DNA of 64,000 nucleotides from Roseomonas sp. (GTDB lineage: Bacteria > Pseudomonadota > Alphaproteobacteria > Acetobacterales > Acetobacteraceae): assembly GCA_020249505.1 (NCBI GenBank), contig JADCFN010000051.1:22491-86490 (forward strand). Reading direction: 5' to 3'. The notes under the pieces are model-generated. The model did no database searches and had not been told where the DNA came from. It saw only the letters and a program-made list of their open reading frames with translations. Numbering within the stretch: the stretch's first letter is position 1; each line of letters starts with the position of its first letter. The translations under genes were made by a program, and so were the position numbers. Below, in pieces: positions 47,149 through 56,073 of this stretch.

Positions 47149-47853
47149 ATGAGCAAGGAAGCGATTCTGAATGCCATTCGTCGCGGCCTGAAGCGCGGAC
47201 CACTGCCGGCGGATCAGCGCGCCATGCTGGAAGCGCGCATGATCGCGCGGCCACGGCACTTGATCCCCGCGCGGTCACGCGTGCCGCGCCCTGATCAGAT
47301 TAGGCTTTTCATCGCCAATGTGGAAAAGGAATTCGGCACCGTCACGCGCGTGGCCGATATGAAGCAAATTCCCGGCGCCGTGGCGGAATATCTCTCGCAA
47401 CAAAACCTGGCGCCGCGCTTTGTCATGGCGCCGCATCCGGAATTGCAGGCGCTGCCCTGGTCTGATCGCGCCATGCTGGAATTCGAGACGCGCCGTGCTG
47501 AGGCCAGTGATTTGGTTTCCGTCCAGCATGGCTATGCCGGCATTGCGGAAACCGGCACGCTTATGCTGCCATCCGATCCCGCGCGCCCCACCACGCTTAA
47601 TCTGTTGGCGGAGACCGAAATTGTCGTGCTGCGCGCCTCACGCATCACCGGACCCTATGAGGATGCCTGGGATATGCTGCGCGCCGAAAGGCAGGACCCT
47701 GTTTCGGGCGGTTTCATGCCGCGCAATGTCATGCTGGTGACAGGCCCGTCGCGCAGCGCGGATATTGAACAGACGCTGGAATTGGGCGCGCATGGGCCGC
47801 GGCGGCTGCATGTGATTCTGGTGGATGATGATCCCGCCGCGCTACCGGGATGA
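47149..47853 (+). CDS. lutC: LutC-type LUD protein of lactate utilisation
   Basis: A 234-residue LUD-domain protein without iron-sulfur motifs. It has SVQHGYAGIAETGTLMLPSD (near residues 125-144) and ADIEQTLELGAHGPRRLHVILVDD at the end, typical of LutC. It lies 3 nt after lutB, and its stop overlaps the Smr gene in ATGA. It likely forms the lactate dehydrogenase complex with LutB and a LutA encoded elsewhere. Confidence 0.94.
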   Translation: MSKEAILNAIRRGLKRGPLPADQRAMLEARMIARPRHLIPARSRVPRPDQIRLFIANVEKEFGTVTRVADMKQIPGAVAEYLSQQNLAPRFVMAPHPELQALPWSDRAMLEFETRRAEASDLVSVQHGYAGIAETGTLMLPSDPARPTTLNLLAETEIVVLRASRITGPYEDAWDMLRAERQDPVSGGFMPRNVMLVTGPSRSADIEQTLELGAHGPRRLHVILVDDDPAALPG

Positions 47854-48389
47854 GCCTTTCGCGTCGCCGTGCCCGCGCACTGAGTGCCGCGGATCGCGCC
47901 CTGTGGCAGGCCTATGTGGTGAGTGTGGAGCCACTCCCCGGTCGCGCGCTGCCGCCGCCTGAAGCGACTGAGGCGCCGCCCGTCATAACGGCGCCACAGA
48001 CATCGCTTCCGGTGCAGCCGACTGCACCCCAAGCCTGGCAGCCGCCACCCATTCAAGTGAATGTCACGCCCGCAGGCTTGGATGATAAACGCTGGCGCGC
48101 CTTGCGCAAAGGCCGCATGAAGCCGGAACGCACGATTGATTTACATGGCCGCCGCGCGCAGGAAGCGCATGATGCGGTGCGTGGTTTCTTGCAGGATGCT
48201 TTCGCCGATGGGCTGCGCTGTGTTGCCGTGATCACTGGGCGAGGTTCATCGCCGGAAGGTGGCGTGCTGCGCCGTGAATTACCGCATTGGCTGAATACGC
48301 CGGATATGCGGCGCATGCTGCTAGCGGCAGCGCATCCACATGCGGCGAATACGGGCGCGGTGCATCTGATGCTGCGTCGGCGTAAATGA
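47850..48389 (+). CDS. Smr-domain protein
   Basis: A 179-residue protein with a Pro- and Ala-rich N-terminal half and a C-terminal Smr domain. ERTIDLHGRRAQEAHDAV (DLHG, near 118-121) and VITGRGSSPEGGVLRRELP (TGRG, near 146-149) are the nuclease-associated motifs. Small Smr proteins are thought to nick or bind DNA or RNA. It overlaps lutC by 4 nt and the XRE gene by 4 nt. Confidence 0.92.
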   Translation: MSLSRRRARALSAADRALWQAYVVSVEPLPGRALPPPEATEAPPVITAPQTSLPVQPTAPQAWQPPPIQVNVTPAGLDDKRWRALRKGRMKPERTIDLHGRRAQEAHDAVRGFLQDAFADGLRCVAVITGRGSSPEGGVLRRELPHWLNTPDMRRMLLAAAHPHAANTGAVHLMLRRRK

Positions 48390-48754
48390 CACCCTTCGGC
48401 GCCAGGCTGCGCGCTTTGCGTGCCGAACACAGCGTTGCGCTGAAGGATCTTGCCGCGGCCTTGCAGGTTTCCGCCGCCTATCTTTCGGCTTTGGAACATG
48501 GGCGGCGCGGTCAACCCTCGGCCGGGCTTGTGCATCAGGTTAATGAATTCTTCGGACTGATTTGGGATGATGCGGAAGAATTGGCACGGCTTGCGCGGCA
48601 ATCTCATCCGCGCGTGGTGCTGGAAACTGGCGGGCTTTCACCAGAAGCGACAGCGCTAGCCAATCGGTTGGCGCGGGATTTTCGCAGGCTGACGCCGGAT
48701 GCGATCACGGCAATTGAGGCCGCCCTGGACAAGCTACCGAAGGAAAGACGTTGA
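48386..48754 (+). CDS. XRE-family DNA-binding regulator
   Basis: A 122-residue protein. The helix-turn-helix is FGARLRALRAEHSVALKDLAAALQVSAAYLSALEHGRR (residues 4-41), with recognition helix VSAAYLSALEHG. The C-terminal part is helical and may dimerise. It overlaps the Smr stop in ATGA, and its stop overlaps the benE start by one base, so it is embedded in the operon it may regulate. Confidence 0.9.
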   Translation: MTPFGARLRALRAEHSVALKDLAAALQVSAAYLSALEHGRRGQPSAGLVHQVNEFFGLIWDDAEELARLARQSHPRVVLETGGLSPEATALANRLARDFRRLTPDAITAIEAALDKLPKERR

Positions 48755-49893
48755 TGCCGATGCAAGCGATATCGGCGGGGCTATTGGCGGGGGTTGTGGG
48801 CTTTGCCTCATCTTTCGCTGTGGTGCTGCAAGGCTTTGTGGCGATGGGTGCCTCTCCATCTCAAGCAGCATCCGGGCTGATGGCGGTTTCCATCGCCATG
48901 GGGCTTTGCGGTATTCTGCTGTCGCTTTGGAAGCGCATGCCCATCAGCTGCGCCTGGTCCACGCCAGGTGCGGCGCTGATGGCGGCATCCATCATGCCGG
49001 CGGGTGGCTTTGCGGAAGCGGTAGGCGCTTTCATCATCTGCGCCTTGTTGTTGATCCTGGCAGGATTGTGGAAGCCCTTGGGGCGAGCGGTGGCGGCGAT
49101 TCCAGCCTCACTCGCCAATGCCATGCTGGCGGGGATTTTGTTTGGCTTATGCTTAGCGCCGGTGCGCGCGGTGGCGGAAGCGCCGATCGCCGCACTCACC
49201 ATCATCGCCGCTTGGATCATTGCCGGGCGCTGGCACAAATTGGCGGCAGTGCCGGCGGCGGTGATTGTCGCGGGCGTGATCATCGCGCTTCAGGCACCGG
49301 TGCCTCAGGGCAATTGGGCACCGAGCCCGGAATGGGTGACGCCGGTTTTTTCGCTGACGGCCATCACGGGGCTCGCGCTACCGCTTTTCATCGTGACCAT
49401 GGCGTCGCAGAATATTCCAGGCATGGCGGTATTGAGCGCAAACAATTATCGTCCCAATCCTGGCCCGCTATTTTCCATCACCGGGGTTTTCAGTCTTTTC
49501 GCCGCACCTTTCGGTGGACATGCGGTGAACCTTGCTGCCATCACGGCTGCGATGTGTGCCGGCGATGGCGCCGGGCCTGATCCCGCGCGGCGCTGGCCTG
49601 CTGCTGTGATGGCTGGCCTGGTTTACACGGCGTGCGGCCTGGCCGCCGGCATGGCGAGCGGCCTGGTCGCTGTCGCACCACCGATCCTGATCGAATCCGT
49701 TGCCGGCCTGGCCTTGCTGGGTTCATTTGCCGGCGCGCTGATGGGTGCGGTGCGGGAGGATAAAGATCGCGAAGCGGCAGTGATCTGTTTCCTGATCGCA
49801 GCGTCTGGCGTTGCCTTCCTTGGCATTGGTGGCGCGTTTTGGGGCTTGCTCGCCGGTGGCGGCATGCTCGTGCTCTCTCGCTGGAAGCGCTAA
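48754..49893 (+). CDS. benE: BenE-family benzoate/aromatic-acid transporter
   Basis: A 379-residue inner-membrane protein with about twelve hydrophobic segments. It has FASSFAVVLQGFVAMGASPSQA, STPGAALMAASIMPAGGF and SQNIPGMAVLSANNYRPN, typical of BenE, which imports benzoate by proton symport. It is the last gene of lutB-lutC-smr-xre-benE. The stop of the convergent hydrolase overlaps its end by 4 bp. There are no benzoate-degradation genes in the window, so the substrate is only a family-level call. Confidence 0.92.
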   Translation: MPMQAISAGLLAGVVGFASSFAVVLQGFVAMGASPSQAASGLMAVSIAMGLCGILLSLWKRMPISCAWSTPGAALMAASIMPAGGFAEAVGAFIICALLLILAGLWKPLGRAVAAIPASLANAMLAGILFGLCLAPVRAVAEAPIAALTIIAAWIIAGRWHKLAAVPAAVIVAGVIIALQAPVPQGNWAPSPEWVTPVFSLTAITGLALPLFIVTMASQNIPGMAVLSANNYRPNPGPLFSITGVFSLFAAPFGGHAVNLAAITAAMCAGDGAGPDPARRWPAAVMAGLVYTACGLAAGMASGLVAVAPPILIESVAGLALLGSFAGALMGAVREDKDREAAVICFLIAASGVAFLGIGGAFWGLLAGGGMLVLSRWKR

Positions 49894-50744
49894 CGCGCGG
49901 GCATGTTGCGCGCGAGGAATTCCGGCACGCGGCGGAAGGCATCTTCACGTGCTGCGGGATGCGTCCCGATGGTAGCCGTACCGCTGCTTGTCGCACCAAT
50001 GCCGCGCAAAACGCGTTGCGGTGTATCGGGCGCGTCAAAATCATGATGCGCACCGGGATAGGTGTGCGCTTCCAAACGCGCGCCCGTGCGTGCGGCTAGT
50101 GTCACGCAGGGTGGCGCGGGCGTCCAATCATCCGCCTCACCGACCAGCAACAGGATTGGTGCGACGGGTTGCCAGGGATCGCGCCGTTCTGACAGCGTCC
50201 GGCATCCGGGATAGAAGGCGATACCCGCAGCGAAGTCGTGCCGCAGCCCCGCAAGTCGCGCGCGATTGTCGCGCGACAAGGTCCACAGTACCGTGCCACC
50301 GCCATTGGACCAGCCCATCAGTGCAATGCGATCCGCCCGCACATCCGGGCGTGTTTGCAGAAAAAGCAGCGCTGCATAGGCATCGCGCGCGCGTTCCACA
50401 CTCACGCGAATGCGGCGATCTCCACCTTGGCCGCAAAGGCTGCCTTCATTGCGGGGCGTCAGGCTATCCACCTGCAAGATAAGATAACCAAGCTGCGAGA
50501 GGCGCCGCGCCCAATCCGTATCTCGCGCGAAGGGCTGGCCCGAACGTGTGGTCATGCCCGCGCAGCCATGCATCAGCACAATCGCGGCATGCGGCCCGCG
50601 CCCGGCGGGCTGCCAGAGCACCGCATTCAGCGCGGCCGGCCCATTCACCGCCTGTTCGCCAGGGTGCGCGGGAATGGTGATGGCTTGCGGTTGCGCCAAG
50701 GCCGGCGCCGCAGCAAGGGAAAGCCATAGGATCATAAGGCGCAT
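49890..50744 (-). CDS. secreted dienelactone-hydrolase-like alpha/beta-hydrolase
   Basis: A protein of about 284 residues with signal peptide MRLMILWLSLAAAPALA. The nucleophile lies in IALMGWSNGGGTVLW (GWSNGG) near residue 150, with LLVGEADDWTPAPPC before the acid and the catalytic His in YPGAHHDFDAP near 240. VLMHGCAGM gives the oxyanion hole. Dienelactone hydrolases use Cys, so the Ser nucleophile suggests an esterase-like member. The start at 50744 gives a clean signal peptide; the ribosome site is poor. Confidence 0.85.
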   Translation of the reverse strand: MRLMILWLSLAAAPALAQPQAITIPAHPGEQAVNGPAALNAVLWQPAGRGPHAAIVLMHGCAGMTTRSGQPFARDTDWARRLSQLGYLILQVDSLTPRNEGSLCGQGGDRRIRVSVERARDAYAALLFLQTRPDVRADRIALMGWSNGGGTVLWTLSRDNRARLAGLRHDFAAGIAFYPGCRTLSERRDPWQPVAPILLLVGEADDWTPAPPCVTLAARTGARLEAHTYPGAHHDFDAPDTPQRVLRGIGATSSGTATIGTHPAAREDAFRRVPEFLARNMPAR

Positions 50745-50870
50745 CACGGCAGCATCAAAGATGAAGAAGCGCGGCGCCGTCAATCCAGGCTTTTTGACGC
50801 TGCCCCTGACATAATGAGAGGATGCTGGTTCAAAGGCTTAGTTGCTGTCATGCCCTCAGGAACCCCCTCC

Positions 50871-51875
50871 ATGAAGCTCCGCGTTTTTCTCTCGCACACT
50901 CCAGAAATGTTCGAAGGCTATTACGGCCTGCGCGCCCTTGCGGCCTTGGCTGAACACGCCGAGGTCATTCGCAACCCCGGCACCAGCGTGCTGACCGGCG
51001 CTGCCTTGGCGGAAGCGGCGCGCGGCTGCCATGCCATTGTCGCGGATCGCGCAACACCGGGGCTTCCCGAAACCTTCGCCGCCATGCCGGAACTTTTGGC
51101 GTTTCTGCGCGTGGCGGTAGATATCTCCACCATCAATGTGCCCGCTGCCAGCGCGGCGGGCGTATTGGTAACGCGCGCCACCCCCGGTTTTGTGGATGCA
51201 GTGGTGGAATTGGGCCTGGGCTTCATGGTGGATTTGGCGCGCGATGTCAGCGTTATGGCCGGCACCTATCGCGCCGGCGGCCTGCCGCAAGGGCGCATGG
51301 GCTTACAGCTTTCTGCCGCGCGCCTTGGCATTATTGGCTATGGGCGCATCGGTCAGCGCCTGGCCGAGGTAGCCTTGGCACTTGGCATGCGCGTTACGGT
51401 CGCGGATCCTTTCGCCAAGGTCACTGATCCACGCATTACCCAGGCGGCGTTCAATGAAGTACTGTCAGATTCGGATATCGTGGTTTGCCTCGCGATTTCC
51501 GATGCCTCCACCAAGCATTTATTCAATGCCGCTGCTTTCGCGGCCATGAAGCCTGGTGCGCGCTTCATCAATCTCTCACGTGGGGAATTGGTGGATGAAG
51601 TGGCGCTAATCGCAGCGCTTGATTCCAGGCACATCAGCGGCGCCGCAATGGATGTCGGCAGCGCGCTGGATCAAAGACCAAACCCGGGGCTGGCAGCTCG
51701 CGCCGATGTGGTGGCAACTCCACACATCGGCGGCATGACGCCGGAAGCCATGGAACATCAAGCCATGGATACGGTGCGCCAGATCGCCGCCCTCGCGCGA
51801 CGCGAGATTCCCGAAGGTGCAGTGAATCCTGATGAGGCGTTCAGGCTAAAAGAATTTCTGGCGCGCACAGGCTGA
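50871..51875 (+). CDS. D-2-hydroxyacid dehydrogenase-family protein with altered active site
   Basis: A 334-residue NAD enzyme of the D-isomer-specific 2-hydroxyacid dehydrogenase family. The cofactor motif GIIGYGRIGQRLAEVALALG is near residues 146-165. The catalytic Arg lies in INLSRGELVDEVAL and the His in ATPHIGGMTPEAM. The usual Glu of DVFxxEP appears as DVGSALDQRP, so the acid may be Asp or absent. The start at 50871 has AGGAA 8 nt before it. A second enzyme of the family lies 1.4 kb on, beyond an MFS gene. The substrate is not predictable. Confidence 0.87.
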   Translation: MKLRVFLSHTPEMFEGYYGLRALAALAEHAEVIRNPGTSVLTGAALAEAARGCHAIVADRATPGLPETFAAMPELLAFLRVAVDISTINVPAASAAGVLVTRATPGFVDAVVELGLGFMVDLARDVSVMAGTYRAGGLPQGRMGLQLSAARLGIIGYGRIGQRLAEVALALGMRVTVADPFAKVTDPRITQAAFNEVLSDSDIVVCLAISDASTKHLFNAAAFAAMKPGARFINLSRGELVDEVALIAALDSRHISGAAMDVGSALDQRPNPGLAARADVVATPHIGGMTPEAMEHQAMDTVRQIAALARREIPEGAVNPDEAFRLKEFLARTG

Positions 51876-51881
51876 GCTTCT

Positions 51882-53087
51882 TTAAGCCTGAACGGGCTTT
51901 CGTAAGGCCCAGAAAACGCAAGCGCCGACCAGATAGGCTGTAATGGAAAGCATGAAGCCAAGCTGGTAGCTACCGGTCACGTCAAACAGGAAACCCGCGC
52001 CCCAGGCGCCAAGGCCGGCGCCCAAACCTGAACCGATGGTGATCAGGCCAAGAATGGTGCCAAGCCTGGGGCCGCCGAAAAGATCTGCTGTTTTGGCGGT
52101 AATCGCCGGCCCGCGCGCGCCCCAGGTGATACCGAAAAAACACGCATGCACCCAGAACAGCAGATGCTGATCGGCAGTTTCAATCAGCAGCGCCGCCGCG
52201 ACACCAATGATGGAAATGATATAGGCAAGGATCGCTGCGCCTTCGCGCCCGATATAATCTGAAATCGTTCCAGTCAGGATCACACCTGGCAGCGCCAACA
52301 AGCTGCCAAGCCCGACTACGAAAGCCGCATAAAGCGGATCAAAACCGCGATCCACGGCGAAGGCCAATTGATGGAGTGCCACCAAAAAACTGCCGATGCT
52401 GGTTAAGCCATAGACAATCGAAAGAAGCCAAAAATGCCGCGTGCGTATGGCTTCCGCGACCGACCAATCGCGCTGTTGCACGCTTTCCGCATTGGTCTTT
52501 GCGAGGGGTGTTTGCTCCGCGCCCCGAAACAGCGCCGCCAGCGGCAAAACCAACGCGGCCATCAAGCCCGCTTGCAGCAGATAGGCGTGGCGCCAGCCCA
52601 CCTCACTTACCATCAGCTGCGCAATGGGTGCGGAAATTGCGCGGCCAAATCCATTGGCTGATTGCAGCATGGACATTGCCATGCCGCGTCGCGCAACAAA
52701 TAGGCGCGAAATGAGAGGTGCGAAAACCACCATGCTGATGCAATTGGCACCCAGCGTCATCACCACGCCATAGAGCAGCACAACCTGCCAAAGCGATGTG
52801 GCGAAGGCGCTGCCCAGCAACCCGAGCGCCAGCAAGCAACCGCCCAGCAGTACCATGCGCCGCGCACCAAGCCGGTCCACCATGCCGCCTACAAGCGGCG
52901 AGGACACCCCGCCCACCACCTGCCCGACCGAATAGGCGATGGAGCTTTCTCCGCGGCTCCAGCGAAATTCCGCAATAAAGGCCAGCAAAAACACACTATA
53001 GGCATGCATCAGGCTGGCGCTGATGGTGAAGGCCAGAAAGCCGCCGGCCAGAATAAACCAGGCGCGGCGGGAAGGTGCTTCCTTCAT
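51882..53087 (-). CDS. MFS transporter, oxalate/formate-antiporter-like
   Basis: A 401-residue, twelve-helix permease. It has the loop motif GGMVDRLGARRMVLLGG (near residues 65-81) between helices 2 and 3, typical of MFS, and ITWGARGPAITAKTADLFGGPRLG, characteristic of the OFA (oxalate/formate antiporter) and monocarboxylate-like group. Substrates are likely organic acids. It lies between two hydroxy-acid dehydrogenase genes on the other strand. Confidence 0.9.
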   Translation of the reverse strand: MKEAPSRRAWFILAGGFLAFTISASLMHAYSVFLLAFIAEFRWSRGESSIAYSVGQVVGGVSSPLVGGMVDRLGARRMVLLGGCLLALGLLGSAFATSLWQVVLLYGVVMTLGANCISMVVFAPLISRLFVARRGMAMSMLQSANGFGRAISAPIAQLMVSEVGWRHAYLLQAGLMAALVLPLAALFRGAEQTPLAKTNAESVQQRDWSVAEAIRTRHFWLLSIVYGLTSIGSFLVALHQLAFAVDRGFDPLYAAFVVGLGSLLALPGVILTGTISDYIGREGAAILAYIISIIGVAAALLIETADQHLLFWVHACFFGITWGARGPAITAKTADLFGGPRLGTILGLITIGSGLGAGLGAWGAGFLFDVTGSYQLGFMLSITAYLVGACVFWALRKPVQA

Positions 53088-53257
53088 GCCTCGCCTGCCC
53101 TTGGCGGCGTGCCGCGCTGCTTCACCCTGATGTCATCCTTGGCTGGATTGCTTCACGCGAAGCAGCATGGCGCGCGGAAGGGGCCGCGGCAATCCCGCCC
53201 CTTGGCGGCAGGCGCCCGCCGGTTCATGCTGCACCCGAAAGCGAGTTCGGAGGAAAC

Positions 53258-54223
53258 ATGAAGCCGCGTATTGTTGTTGTCACGCAATCCATGGTGGATG
53301 AGGCGGTAATCCAGGAAATGGCGCCCGATGGCTTTGATCTGCGCATCGCCAAGCCCGGCGGCGCAGATTGGAAGGAAGCCATGGGGGAAGCCGAATACCT
53401 CGTCGGCTTCGTGGATATGCTGGTGAAGGATGAGCTTTACGCCATCGCCCCCAAGCTGAAGCTGATCCAGGTATTGAGCGCGGGGTATGACCGCGCGGAT
53501 ATCGCGGCCGCACGGCGTGGCGGCGTGCCCTTCGCCAATAATGGTGGGGCGAATTCCACGGCGGTTTCCGAACATGCGGTGCTGCTGATGCTGGCTGTCT
53601 CACGGCAATTGATCCGCCAACACGCCAATGTCGCCGCCGGGCGCTGGCGCGGCAATCAAACGCCGAGGCTTTATGAATTGCGCGGGCGTACCCTTGGCAT
53701 TGTGGGGCTGGGCACCATCGGCAAGAAAACCGCGCGTCTGGCCCAGGCTTTCGGCATGACTGTGCATTATTATGATATCGCAAGGCTACGTGAAGAAACC
53801 GAAGATGCGCTGAATGTGCGTTTCAGGCTCTATCGGGAATTGCTGCGGACGTCCGATATCGTCTCGCTCCATGTGCCGCTCAATGCCACCACCAAGGGGT
53901 TGTTGGGGGAAGCCGAATTGGCGCTGATGAAACCGACCGCCTTCCTGATCAATACGAGCCGCGGGCCGGTGGTGGATGAAGGCGCACTCTATCGCGCGCT
54001 GTCATCGGGGCAGATCGCGGGCGCCGGGCTTGATGTCTTTGATCAGGAACCGCCGCCGCCCGGCAATCCGCTGTTCAGCCTGGATAATGTGGTGCTGACC
54101 GCGCATATGGCCGGCCCCACGCAGGACAGCAATATCGCCCGTCTGCGCAACGCTTTTGACAATGTGCAGCGCGTCGCGCGCGGTGAGGCGCCGCTTTGGG
54201 TCATTCCAGAATTGAACGAATAG
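53258..54223 (+). CDS. D-2-hydroxyacid dehydrogenase
   Basis: A 321-residue NAD enzyme. The motif GIVGLGTIGKKTARLAQAFG is near residues 147-166, with the catalytic Arg in INTSRGPVVDEGAL, the Glu in LDVFDQEPPPP and the His in TAHMAGPTQDS, so the triad is complete, unlike that of the paralogue at 50871. GGAGGAAAC precedes the ATG. It is followed by the hydratase gene after 11 nt, forming an operon. Likely substrates are glyoxylate- or phosphoglycerate-type acids. Confidence 0.92.
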   Translation: MKPRIVVVTQSMVDEAVIQEMAPDGFDLRIAKPGGADWKEAMGEAEYLVGFVDMLVKDELYAIAPKLKLIQVLSAGYDRADIAAARRGGVPFANNGGANSTAVSEHAVLLMLAVSRQLIRQHANVAAGRWRGNQTPRLYELRGRTLGIVGLGTIGKKTARLAQAFGMTVHYYDIARLREETEDALNVRFRLYRELLRTSDIVSLHVPLNATTKGLLGEAELALMKPTAFLINTSRGPVVDEGALYRALSSGQIAGAGLDVFDQEPPPPGNPLFSLDNVVLTAHMAGPTQDSNIARLRNAFDNVQRVARGEAPLWVIPELNE

Positions 54224-54234
54224 GAACGCCGATC

Positions 54235-54990
54235 ATGTCATCTGAAACCATCACGCGCGCGATTGAAAAACTGGTCGCTGTCCACAAAGGCGGTGCGCCG
54301 ATTGCCAATCTCGGCGATGCCGCACCAGGCAATGAGGCTGAGATCTTTGCCATTCAACGCGGCGTGCTGAAGGCGCTCGGTGGCGCCATTGGTGGCTGGA
54401 AATGCGCGACCCCGCCCGGCAAGCCCACCAATTTCGGCATTATGGCCGCGAGTGGCGCGCGCCAATCTGGCGGGCGTTGGGGGGTGGCAAATACCCGCCC
54501 CATCGGCCTTGAAACCGAAGTTGCCTTCCGCCTGAAGCGCGATCTGCCACCGCGCGGCAGCGCCTATAGTTGCGAAGAAGTGCTGGACGCGCTGGATGCT
54601 GCCTTCCCGCTGCTGGAATTGGTGCAATCGCGCTACGGAGATCACAAGATCGTGGCAGCCGCTGAGGGCATGGCAGATAACATCGCGCATCTTGGCTATG
54701 TGGTGGGCGCCGATGTCGCGGATTGGCGGCGTTTTGACCTGCCCAATCTGGCTGTGCGGCAATCCTATTCGGGTGCCGTACAGGTGGACCAAAAGGGCGG
54801 CAATCCCTCTGGCGATCCGGTGCTGCCTTTGGTGTGGCTCGCCAATCATCTGCATGGGCTTGGCGAGCATTTGCGCGCTGGTCAGGTAGTGACGACCGGC
54901 ACCTATACCGGCTGCATCTTTGTTCCGCCCGGCCAGCGCGTGCAGGCCGGGTTTGCGGGGTTTGGTGAGATCACTTTCGATCTCACCTGA
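54235..54990 (+). CDS. 2-keto-4-pentenoate hydratase / fumarylacetoacetase-like protein
   Basis: A 251-residue protein of the FAH/hydratase superfamily. It has GGWKCATPPGKPTNFG near residues 53-68, LETEVAFRLKRDLP with a metal Glu pair near 97-110, and GQVVTTGTYTGCIFVPPG, the conserved closing loop. AGGAA precedes the ATG. It is 11 nt downstream of the D-2-hydroxyacid dehydrogenase, so both probably act on the same acid, perhaps from aromatic or sugar-acid breakdown. Confidence 0.85.
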   Translation: MSSETITRAIEKLVAVHKGGAPIANLGDAAPGNEAEIFAIQRGVLKALGGAIGGWKCATPPGKPTNFGIMAASGARQSGGRWGVANTRPIGLETEVAFRLKRDLPPRGSAYSCEEVLDALDAAFPLLELVQSRYGDHKIVAAAEGMADNIAHLGYVVGADVADWRRFDLPNLAVRQSYSGAVQVDQKGGNPSGDPVLPLVWLANHLHGLGEHLRAGQVVTTGTYTGCIFVPPGQRVQAGFAGFGEITFDLT

Positions 54991-54996
54991 CAGAAT

Positions 54997-56046
54997 CTAC
55001 AAACCAAGCTTGCCGGCCACACCCAATTCGCCGGCAAGCTTGGTCAAGACGTCAATCGTCTTATCCTCGATCTCAATACCATTGGCGCGGCGATCAGCCT
55101 CACGCATCGCTTCAAGCTCTCCAGGATAAAAGACGCCCTGGCTACCTTCAGCGGGTGGCGTATCCTTCAGATAGCGCGCGAAATCCGCGACTTCCTGTTT
55201 GAATTGCGCCAGCGGGCGAAAGGCATCCACCTTGAACACCGCCATGAAGCAGCCGTCATTATGTCGGCCCGTGGGTTCCACACCAAAGCCAAGCCCGGTC
55301 AGCAAGCCGCAGAGAATCTCCACCATCGCGGCCAGGCCAAAACCCTTATAGCCTTCGGTGCCACCGAGCGGCAGTAGCGCGCCGCCCTTCTTCAATTGCG
55401 AAGGATCGCGCGTGGGCTTGCCATCTGCGCCAATCACCCAACCATCCGGCACTTCCTGTCCTCGCGCTTGCGCCAGAAACACCTTGCCGGCCGCAGCGGC
55501 CGAGGTTGCCATATCCAGCACAAATGGCCCGGCCAAATCGGATGGCACCGCAATGGAAATCGGGTTGGTGCCAAGCCGCGCTTCGCGCCCGCCGAAAGGC
55601 GCCACTGCCTTGGGCGAACGCCCAGAATCCGCCGTGCAAATGCCAATCATGCCGGCTTCCGCCGCCATCAGCGGATAGCTTGCAAGTCTGCCAATATGCC
55701 CCTGACGAAACACGGTGGCAGCCGCGACATTGGATGTCTGCGCCTTGTCGATCGTGTAGCGCATGGCCTTTTCATTGGCGACGTAACCAAAGCCCCAATG
55801 CCCATCAATCACCGATGTGGTCGCAGATTCCTGCACAATCTTCCACGGCGCGCCGGGTACGATATGGCCTACCTTGATCCTTTCGATATAGCCTGGAATC
55901 ATGATGATCCCATGCGAATCATGGCCCACCAGATTGGCGCTGGTGCAATGCCGCGCGACGGTTTCCGCCTCATCCGCTGGCGCGCCAGCAGCAATCAGAA
56001 GTGTGCGGCCAATTTCCTTGACGCGATCGGCACTGAGTTTCGGCAT
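54997..56046 (-). CDS. Ldh-family (malate/L-lactate/ureidoglycolate) dehydrogenase
   Basis: A 349-residue NAD(P) enzyme with the non-Rossmann Ldh_2 fold. It begins MPKLSADRVKEIGRTLLIAAG, followed by HDSHGIIMIPGYIERIKVG (catalytic His), DGHWGFGYVANEKAM, GRLASYPLMAAEAGMIGI and GGREARLGTNPISIAVP. AAGGGGGA precedes the ATG. Substrate preference cannot be read; malate, lactate, ureidoglycolate and sugar-acid lactate analogues all fit. It is in one operon with the receptor gene upstream (27 nt). Confidence 0.9.
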   Translation of the reverse strand: MPKLSADRVKEIGRTLLIAAGAPADEAETVARHCTSANLVGHDSHGIIMIPGYIERIKVGHIVPGAPWKIVQESATTSVIDGHWGFGYVANEKAMRYTIDKAQTSNVAAATVFRQGHIGRLASYPLMAAEAGMIGICTADSGRSPKAVAPFGGREARLGTNPISIAVPSDLAGPFVLDMATSAAAAGKVFLAQARGQEVPDGWVIGADGKPTRDPSQLKKGGALLPLGGTEGYKGFGLAAMVEILCGLLTGLGFGVEPTGRHNDGCFMAVFKVDAFRPLAQFKQEVADFARYLKDTPPAEGSQGVFYPGELEAMREADRRANGIEIEDKTIDVLTKLAGELGVAGKLGL

Positions 56047-56073
56047 GCTATCCCCCTTTTCAATCCTGCAACA

